A DNA stretch of 64,000 nucleotides from NCBI GenBank assembly GCA_008330645.1, contig VLTN01000052.1:124001-188000 (forward strand), written 5' to 3'. The first letter of the stretch is position 1; each line of letters begins with the position of its first letter. Below, piece by piece: positions 57,801 to 64,000 of the stretch. The position numbers and the translations under genes were made by a program. The notes under the pieces were generated by a model that saw nothing but the letters and a program-made list of their open reading frames with translations, had not been told where the DNA came from and ran no database searches. Origin of the DNA: Cafeteria roenbergensis. Lineage: Eukaryota; Sar; Bigyra; Bicosoecida; Cafeteriaceae.

Positions 57801-60528
57801 TGCTGCTGGTACTGGCGGCTCCGCCACTGCTGCTGCTGGTGCTGCTGCTGGTGCTGCTGCTGGTGCTGCTGCTGATGGCGTAGGTGCAGCTGCTGGTGCT
57901 GCTGATGGCGATGCTGCTGCTGCAACTGACGAGGCCGCTGCTGGTGGCGGCGACGGCAGAGGTGATGGCATGGCGATGGACCGGCGATTGGGACCTGATG
58001 CCGCTGTCGCGCCGCCTGCACTCTCAGCTGCCCGTCCCCCCGCACCCCTCCGCATCTCGCTGTCAGCAAACCACGCTGACGAACTCGCCGGTGAAACCGC
58101 TGGTGAAACCGCTGGAGCCGCCGGGTCATCGCTGCCTCCGCCGCTCGTTGGCTCCAGCTCGGGTTCAGCGCAGGCCGCCACCTCTTCGTCGTCCTCGTCC
58201 TCTTCGTCCTCTTCGTCGTCGTCGTCATCGTCATCGTCATCGTCATCGGCACCGGCGCCGCCGCCGGTGCTGGCAGTGGCGCCCCTTGCAGGGGCGGCGC
58301 ACGATGGCATTGCGTCTGGGCCCCGCCCGACGGACAAGCAGCCCGTCCTCGGGGCCACATGGCCCAAAGAGCGACACGCGTCGCTCATTCCCGCAGCAGC
58401 AACCGCGGCTGCGGGCGGGCCCACCACGTTCGGCAGAGCCGAACGCCAGGCCGTGTGGCGGTGGCTCTGCCACGCCCCCAGGGACGAGCTGCCCGCCGCC
58501 ATCGCCCTCGCCCACGACGTGGCGCGTGCAAGGGGGGGCGTGGTGGCCGCTTCCGACGCCAGTACGGCCCACGCCATCACAGGCATCCCCGTGTCGGAGT
58601 GGATCGCGGCGCCAGTGGCGCTGGAGCTGCTGGCGGCCGGCCACGCCGCAGCGGCGGCCAAGGCGGCTGCGCTGGCGGCAGCGGCTGCGGCAGCGGCCGG
58701 ATTGGCCTCGTCAAGCCCCGCGGCGCCAGCTACGGCCACCAACGGCGTCGCCTCCCGCCCGCGCGCTGGGTCAAAGGGCGGCAGAGCCAGGACTGGAAGT
58801 GGCAGAGCCAGGGCAAGCAGTGGGAGCACCGGCTCTGCATTGGCAGCGCGCGTTCTCAGCAGAGCCTCCGCCACATCAGCTGACGATTTCTGGCCGGTGG
58901 AGCTGCTGGGCACAGTCGATGAATCGGACGCCGAGGCTGTAGACGCCGCCCACGCCGCTGCTCGAGCCACGGCCGCCGCCATCGTGGCAAGCGGCGGCAT
59001 CCCGTGCCGCCCCACAGCGGCCGCAGGCGCCTCGGCGACGGCAGCGCAGACGTCGTCGATGGACGGATTTGCCGCTGATGCCGACGGAGCCCCCGCGAAA
59101 CCGGGGCCCGATCCTTCCGAAACCTGGCAGAGCCGCTCGCAGTCGGGTGGCATGCACCGGCTCATCTTCCTCGCAGCCATGGTGGGCGTGCAGGCCGCTC
59201 TTGCGGAGCGACGGCAGGCCCTGGCAGGCACTGTGGCTGAGCCCACTGCGGCCGCCGGCTCTGGCGATGCCGTCCGGGCAGGCAGGGTCAGACCACTGCA
59301 GCTGCCTCCGTCGTTCCCGACCAAGTCAGCGAAACCGCACAAGCATGTGCCAGAGTCAGCTGCCCCGGAAGCTAAGCCGCGGCTGGGGACCGGTGGCAAG
59401 CCAGCCGTCTCGGCAGAGCGCAAGAATCCTTCCGAATCGGGATCGATGGGGCACGGTGGCCAGGCCGCGAGCACTGGCGCCGGAGCCAGCGGGGAGGCTG
59501 CTGCCGGAGCAGGTGCTGCCTGGGACGACGGCGTCGAAGCCGGCGCCGACACCATGGCCGCCGCGGCCGCGCAGCTCGGGGACGAAGTGCCTTGGCAGAG
59601 CCGAGAGCCGGTACCATTCTGCACCCAGCTGATGTGGATGCTGCTCCGTGACGCGTGGCTTGTGTACGTCGCGCGGCCCAGCCGGCTGGTGCTGTCCTTC
59701 GCGCTGGCTTGCTTCTTCGGTGCCGTTCCCGGCCTGCTGTACGACACGGCAGACCTCACGGCCATCTCACAGTGGATTTGGGTCATGTCCCTGGCGGCAG
59801 GGTTTTTCGCCATCACGGCCACTCTCCCGCACATCAGGCGCGAGTCAAGCATCGTTGCCCGTGAGGCCGAGTCGGGCACGTCCCAGCTCGCCTACGCGCT
59901 GGCAAAAATTGTGTCCGTTGCGCCGCTTGTGGCGCTGCAGGCGGCGGTCATGGCGGCATCCAGCATGGTGTACGCCGACCCCGCGTCGCTCACCTTGGGA
60001 GAGGTCACCCTCATCTGCTGGCTTGTGATGCTGCAAGCCACCGCGGTCGGGAACATCATCGCCTTCACCATGCCCGACGCCTCGGGCGCGCAGCTGCTGG
60101 CCGTGCTGATCGCGCTCATCAACCCGCTGGTGGCGGGGCTGCTCCCCACGCTCCGGGAGCTCGAGGAAATGGGCGGCGGTTTCGTGGCGGTTTCGCGTCT
60201 GTCCTGGTCGTACTACGCGCTGTCGCTGGGGTGGTGCTGGGAGACAAGGGACTTTTACCTGCTCAGCTCCTTCCCGGGGCAGTCGGCCGAGGACGTGTTC
60301 GGGCACGACTGCCAGGCGGTGCGCGCGAGCCCGTGGGGCGCGGTGATCGGGCCCCAGCTCGCAGTGACGTTTGTGGCCTTCGCGGTGTTTGTGCTTCTCG
60401 TGGCGCGCCGCACAAAGCGAGGGGCGGCTGAGGGGGGCGTTTGCGGCTGCTGCGGGCTTTGCCAAGCGCTCGGCGGGTGCTTCGCGGGCGTGTGGGGCAG
60501 GTGCCGCGCCGCGTGCGGCCGCACGTGA
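52930..60528 (+). CDS. ABCG-type half ABC transporter with Cys-rich ectodomain
   Basis: One exon, 2,532 residues. ATG 52930 starts a signal peptide (TPLAAALAAAVAVLLQGAGA). Then a Cys-rich outside part contains CCPAGFVCPEG and LCPEGFWCDGGKARQC; the CPxGxxC modules are typical of plant ABCG24/28. A membrane helix follows (about 357-381). The nucleotide-binding domain has Walker A GPSACGKST (about 962), Q-loop FCPQRDDLHDDL, signature LSGGELRR (about 1174), Walker B-type LLGADEVTSGLD (about 1189) and His loop VVHQPR (about 1224). About 120 residues with poly-Gln separate Walker A from the Q-loop, and DEV replaces the usual DEP. A further 950 or so low-complexity residues precede the ABC2-type membrane domain (about 2230-2500, six helices, with a large loop carrying ETRDFYLLSS). 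ABCG proteins export lipids or lipophilic compounds as dimers; substrate unknown. Confidence 0.88.
54745..54815 (+). repeat. (GGTGGC)n coding poly-Gly
   Basis: About 70 bp of GGTGGC/GGCGGT hexamers in the ABC transporter gene. It reads as uninterrupted glycine between the first membrane helix and the nucleotide-binding domain. Confidence 0.85.
55941..56010 (+). repeat. CAG/CAA repeat coding poly-Gln inside the ABC domain
   Basis: A mixed CAG/CAA tract encodes two Gln-rich runs separated by RL and HRE. It sits between Walker A and the Q-loop of the transporter, where most ABC domains have only about 40-50 residues in total. Confidence 0.85.
57828..57924 (+). repeat. (GCTGCTGGT)n-type repeat coding Ala/Gly
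   Basis: Imperfect 9-12 bp units of GCTGCTGGT encode AAAGAAAG-like sequence in the linker between the two halves of the ABC transporter. A GATGGC variant appears near the end. Confidence 0.75.
58182..58248 (+). repeat. TCG/TCC/TCA repeat coding poly-Ser
   Basis: More than twenty serine codons in a row, all of the TCN family, lie in the linker of the ABC transporter. The minus strand of the same stretch reads as poly-Asp. Confidence 0.85.
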
Positions 60529-60615
60529 CTGGCTGCGTGCTGCATCGGGTGAATGTTTGACCGGATGCGAAGATATGCGAGCTGGCCTGGTATCCGGTCG
60601 TGGGCTGGCTTGGCA

Positions 60616-60628
60616 CCCCCCCCCCCCC
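60616..60628 (+). repeat. Poly-C tract (13 C) in a convergent gap
   Basis: Thirteen consecutive C followed by ACACACGCG in the 196-bp gap between the ABC transporter stop (60528) and the stop of the LRR/IQ gene (60725). Possible 3'-end element of one of the genes; no function can be read from it. Confidence 0.7.
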
Positions 60629-60724
60629 ACACACGCGTGCGGCACATTGGCAGCCTTGCTCGCAGCCGAAGCCGCCTATACGAGTCCGCCCCTCTCTCGG
60701 TTTCAGCCGGCAGCCTGCGAACCG

Positions 60725-63550
60725 TCAGGCGTCGGCTCGCGCCCGTTGCCCGGCAGCGTCGGCGTCCACCTCGGCGACCAGCCCGTAGAGCCCAGCGGGC
60801 CTGGCCGACGACCGCCGGGCCGCCCGCCCGGGCTGGTCTGCGTGCCGAGCCGGCGGCCGCCACTCGCCGTGCGGCAGAGCAGCAAAGGGCACCCATGCGT
60901 CCCCCGCCCAGCGCACCTGCACCCGCTTGTGGTCCTGGTGCGCCGCGAGGTACTCCACGTCGCCGTCGTCGTACTCGACCTTGAACTTGAGCTTGGAGGG
61001 CACCCACCGCACGAACCGGCCCTGAAAGGAGCGGCGGCTGAGCGGCCAGTAGACGAGCACGGGCGCCTGCTCTGCCACCAGCCGCCGTTCCAGCGCCCAC
61101 TGCGGCCTCCTGAGCGACGTGGCGTCTCTCGCCGCGCTGTACCACCGCTGCGCGCCCGCGGCCTCGTCCCAAAAGGGTTCCCAGTCGTCCTCGCTCGGCT
61201 CGTCGCTCGCGCTGTCCTGGTCAGCCGCCCCTCGCTGCCGCATCCGCGTCCGCCGCATGGCGGCCCGCCCCTCGGCCTCCCGTGCGGCTCTGCCGCGCCG
61301 CACCATCGTTCGCACGCGATCCAAGGCGATCTCGCGCCAGCCCTGCACCCGGCTGCCCCGCCACACCCGCTGCACGCGGCTGGCCGCCATGTGCCTCATC
61401 TCCGCCCCCCTCCGCACCTCCTCCGCGTACCTGCGCCCCACCATGCCGCGGTAGAGCGCCTGGATCAGGGCGGCGCTCCGGTGAACCCAGCCCCGCACCA
61501 CCGGCGCCCCGAACGCTCGGACCCAAGCCGCCCACCTGCGCCCCACGTGGCCCCGGTACACGCGCTGCGCGATCCTCGCCAGCGCCTCCACGGCGGCAGC
61601 AAACTCCTCGAGAGCAAGCGCTCGCGCCGCCGCCCGCTGCCGCGCGATCCAGCCGCGCCACGCGCACTGCACCGCGAGCGCCGCGTCCTCCAGATCAGCC
61701 CTCCGCTTGAACAGCTCCCACCGCAGGCTTCCCAGCACCGCGTGCGCCCTGTATTCCCGCAGGATCGACTGCATGCCCAGCGCGGCCACCGCTGCAGCCT
61801 CAGCGCGGCGCGCGCGCCGCTGCAGCAAAATCGCCTCAAACACTCGGCGCTGGTGGAGCCTCGTCGCGTGCGCTCTGTGCCGTGCCTTGATGCGGTTCAG
61901 CACCTGGCCCGCCGCCTCCTCCACCGCCTGCCGCTGCCTGGACCGCCTCGCGCGGGCCCGGGCAACGAGGTGTTTCGCGCGCACTGTGAGCAGCAGGGAC
62001 GCGTCAAGCTGCAGCTGCCGCTGCTGGGCCGATGCCGCCTCCCACTCGCTGAGTCGCTGGCGGCCGACGGCCGCGGCGTCAGCTGACACAGCCGCCAGGT
62101 CCCGCAGCCGCCGCATGCGCTCAGTCAGCTGACGCGCCCTCCAGCACCGCACGGCCCGCTGCACGGTGCTCGCCGCCTCGCCCCTCAGGCGACCGTACTG
62201 CCGCTCCAGCCGCAGCAGCGCGCCCCCGGGCGCAGGCTTCAGCCCGTGCCACTTCGTCGCTGGCTCTACCAGGCCCCGGCCGATGCCCCGGGCAAGGTTG
62301 CTCAGCCCTCGCGCCGTCACGAGCGGGTCGCCGTCCGCGCGCAACCGCTGCAGTGCCGGGCACCGGACTGCGAGGAAGAAGAGTCCCAGCTCTGTCACCT
62401 GCGGACACCCTGCAACGTCGATCGTCTGCAGAGCCCGGCACCCTTGCGCGATGTGCCAGAGGCCCGTGTCCGACAGCCACTCAAGCCGGGTGAGAGCTAT
62501 GGATCGGAGGCGCGAGCAGCGGTGCGAGACAGCCCGGGCAGAGTCGTCCGTGAGCCGGCCGCAGTGTCGCAGGTCCAGCACGCGCAGGCGGCGGCACCCG
62601 GCCACAATGTGAGCGACTCCGTCGTCAGTGAGTGACTCGAGGTCGCTCACGTCCAGAGACTCCAGCCCCGAAAGGCCTCCACTTCGCAGGTAGAGCCACG
62701 CGCGGTCGTCCAGGGAGGGATTCCTTGCCGCACGAAGAGTGCGGAGGCGTCGGCAACGCGGGGCGTTGGCCTCACCAAGGGCGCCCGCCAGCCAGCCGAT
62801 GGAGTCAACGGACAGCGCGGGGCATGCGGAGATGTTCAGCGACTCCAGCGTCCTGTTGGCACAGCCTACCACGCTTCGGATGCAGGCATCGTCAACCACC
62901 GTGCAACCGCTGAGGTCGATGCTTCGAAGCGACCAGAACCTCGCCCGCACGACCTCCATCGCCTGACGATCGACCAAGGAGGACGAGACGTCGAGAGCCG
63001 TCACGCCCTCGGCCACGCGCAGAGAGAGAGCTCGCAGGGCCGTGTCGACAGGACGCCGCCACCCTGCCAGCCGCAGCGTCCGCACCGCGACACCCCTGGC
63101 CTCAAGCTCGCGCCCGCACTGGTCAAGCGTCGCCGTGTCAAGCGGCAGAGCCGGGGGGCGCAGCACGACTGGCCGACCGGCGCCAGCTGACGCAGCCACA
63201 GCGCTGGCGCCGGCGCCGGCGACTGCGGAGCCGCCCGCGGCACCAGCCCTCACGCCGCGCTCCCCCACCGGCAGCGCGGCAGATACGGTGGCGGCGCCCG
63301 CGAGAAACCGGCCAAAATCCAGCGTGGTGCCTGTCAGCGCGGCATCAACGAGAGCCGCGGCACGCCGCTGCAGCGACCCGAGCTCGGTGGCAGCGCGCGG
63401 CGGCGGCGCAAGGTCGCTGCTTGCAGATGAAAGCAGAGCAGACGCGCCGGTAGAGCCATGCGGCGCGCCACGCTGCGACCGCGCGGCCTTGGCGGCCGAG
63501 TGCGCAGGCGCAACCGCCGCGGCTGGAGTCGCTCGAGAGACGGTCGCCAT
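60725..63550 (-). CDS. LRR (AMN1/FBXL type) protein with IQ motifs, WW and Tudor-like domain
   Basis: One exon, 941 residues from ATG 63550. The frame stays open further upstream but without ATG. An Ala-rich N-terminus leads into cysteine-containing LRRs (about 160-395): LRSIDLSGCTVVDDACI, LESLNISACPALSVDSI, LRVLDLRHCGRLTDDSA and LQTIDVAGCPQVTELGL, the pattern of FBXL and AMN1 proteins; no F-box is seen. A long Arg-rich helical part (about 460-775) carries about five IQ-like motifs, such as VQRAVRCWRARQ, VQCAWRGWIARQ, AQRVYRGHVGRR, IQALYRGMVGRR and VQRVWRGSRVQG, which bind calmodulin-like light chains. Near 785-815 lies a degenerate WW (WEPFWDEAAGAQRWY), then a Tudor/chromo-barrel-like segment (about 828-870, RFVRWVPSKLKFKVEYDDGDVEYL). 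The combination is unusual; a Ca2+/calmodulin-linked adaptor is a guess. Confidence 0.8.
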   Translation of the reverse strand: MATVSRATPAAAVAPAHSAAKAARSQRGAPHGSTGASALLSSASSDLAPPPRAATELGSLQRRAAALVDAALTGTTLDFGRFLAGAATVSAALPVGERGVRAGAAGGSAVAGAGASAVAASAGAGRPVVLRPPALPLDTATLDQCGRELEARGVAVRTLRLAGWRRPVDTALRALSLRVAEGVTALDVSSSLVDRQAMEVVRARFWSLRSIDLSGCTVVDDACIRSVVGCANRTLESLNISACPALSVDSIGWLAGALGEANAPRCRRLRTLRAARNPSLDDRAWLYLRSGGLSGLESLDVSDLESLTDDGVAHIVAGCRRLRVLDLRHCGRLTDDSARAVSHRCSRLRSIALTRLEWLSDTGLWHIAQGCRALQTIDVAGCPQVTELGLFFLAVRCPALQRLRADGDPLVTARGLSNLARGIGRGLVEPATKWHGLKPAPGGALLRLERQYGRLRGEAASTVQRAVRCWRARQLTERMRRLRDLAAVSADAAAVGRQRLSEWEAASAQQRQLQLDASLLLTVRAKHLVARARARRSRQRQAVEEAAGQVLNRIKARHRAHATRLHQRRVFEAILLQRRARRAEAAAVAALGMQSILREYRAHAVLGSLRWELFKRRADLEDAALAVQCAWRGWIARQRAAARALALEEFAAAVEALARIAQRVYRGHVGRRWAAWVRAFGAPVVRGWVHRSAALIQALYRGMVGRRYAEEVRRGAEMRHMAASRVQRVWRGSRVQGWREIALDRVRTMVRRGRAAREAEGRAAMRRTRMRQRGAADQDSASDEPSEDDWEPFWDEAAGAQRWYSAARDATSLRRPQWALERRLVAEQAPVLVYWPLSRRSFQGRFVRWVPSKLKFKVEYDDGDVEYLAAHQDHKRVQVRWAGDAWVPFAALPHGEWRPPARHADQPGRAARRSSARPAGLYGLVAEVDADAAGQRARADA

Positions 63551-64000
63551 GCCGACACTCGGCGCGCGCCGCCTCTGCCGCAAGGAGCAGACAGCGACGG
63601 TGGCCGACACCGGACTGGCGCGTGGGCTGTGCTGGCCCGGCAGACGGGGAAGACGGAGTGAGGCGGAGGGCTTCTCGGCGCAGACAGGCGGCCCTCGGCG
63701 GGCCGGGACAACGGGACGGCGAGAGAGGGGCCCACGGACACTCGGATGCAGCAGCCGCGAGCGCCGCAGAGGCTCCCGTCGGCGCAGTGGTCGGGCTGGC
63801 CAGCGCCGTCGACGGGGTGCAGTTCCGACAATGAGGCCACGCAGGCGATGGCCGCCCCGAGCTGGCGCCGCGAGCAGCAGTGACGACCGAAGGGCGCGGT
63901 GGGGGGGAACAAAGCGAGCTTCGCTGCACTCCCCGGGTCGCCCTGCGCACCAAGCAGGACCTCTTGCGCCTTCCAAGGCAGCAAACGCTGGCAGTCGGAT
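63551..64000. other. Upstream region of the LRR/IQ gene
   Basis: The last 450 bp are GC-rich. The minus-strand frame of the LRR/IQ gene continues through them without a stop or ATG, so an additional 5' exon or an N-terminal extension cannot be ruled out. No signal peptide, domain, RNA gene or repeat was recognised. Confidence 0.4.

Noticed and set aside
57636-59879. Minus-strand frame of 747 codons inside the ABC transporter gene
   Set aside because: It mirrors the linker of the ABC protein; its Asp-rich and Ala-rich tracts are the complement of the poly-Ser and Ala/Gly repeats. No independent domain.
60371-62086. Plus-strand frame of 571 codons opposite the LRR/IQ gene
   Set aside because: Shadow of the Arg-rich IQ region; Pro/Arg/His-rich and without domain. 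It also overlaps the end of the ABC gene.
1-64000. Transposons, viral insertions or horizontally acquired islands
   Set aside because: No transposase, integrase, reverse transcriptase, capsid-type gene, terminal repeat or low-GC island was seen; composition is even throughout.

Overview
The window is nuclear DNA from a unicellular eukaryote with a very GC-rich (roughly 70%) and gene-dense genome. Evidence: spliceosomal introns that can be placed exactly by reading-frame phase, eukaryote-only proteins (a nibrin/NBS1 homologue, an AATF/Bfr2 ribosome-biogenesis factor, IQ-motif and WW-domain proteins, a mitochondrial FAD glycerol-3-phosphate dehydrogenase), and very long, low-complexity proteins. 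A TmcB-type TPR membrane protein and Ser/Pro/Thr-stalked surface proteins would fit a free-living flagellate protist, for example a bicosoecid stramenopile such as Cafeteria. That assignment is a guess; no marker gene in the window settles it.

Layout, left to right. 0.8-2.9 kb (+): secreted protein made of two tandem copies of one domain. 3.4-8.9 kb (-): large FUSC/aromatic-acid-exporter-like membrane protein. 10.3-17.8 kb (+): TmcB-like TPR membrane protein with two related membrane-bracketed modules. 18.2-19.5 kb (+): von Willebrand A domain protein with an RGG tail. 20.0-33.3 kb (+): giant (about 4,250 residues) LRR/WW protein. 33.4-35.0 kb (+): ankyrin protein. 35.1-36.6 kb (+): NmrA-like NAD(P)-binding protein. 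36.9-41.7 kb (-): nibrin homologue (FHA-BRCT-BRCT). 42.2-43.9 kb (+): secreted PQQ-type beta-propeller. 44.5-46.3 kb (+): AATF/Bfr2. 46.5-49.1 kb (-): type I membrane protein with a propeller-like ectodomain. 49.9-52.6 kb (-): mitochondrial glycerol-3-phosphate dehydrogenase. 52.9-60.5 kb (+): ABCG-type half transporter with a Cys-rich ectodomain. 60.7-63.6 kb (-): LRR/IQ/WW/Tudor-like protein. I see no tRNA, rRNA, transposon, viral element or CRISPR array.

The genes do not form a pathway; they look like an ordinary chromosomal neighbourhood. Intergenic gaps are short: 196 bp at two convergent gene ends, 0.3-1.4 kb at divergent starts. Introns are 100-480 nt, nearly all start GTGAG and end CAG, and several are multiples of three with no stop.

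The most unusual signal is at the DNA level. A few short, partly palindromic words (GGCTCTGCC, GGTTTCGC, GTCAGCTGAC, GGTCAGACC and a 13-mer, each on either strand) recur dozens of times inside exons of the giant LRR, nibrin and ABC genes. They occur in different reading frames and both orientations, yet I see essentially none in several neighbouring genes. Nothing in the protein annotation explains this.
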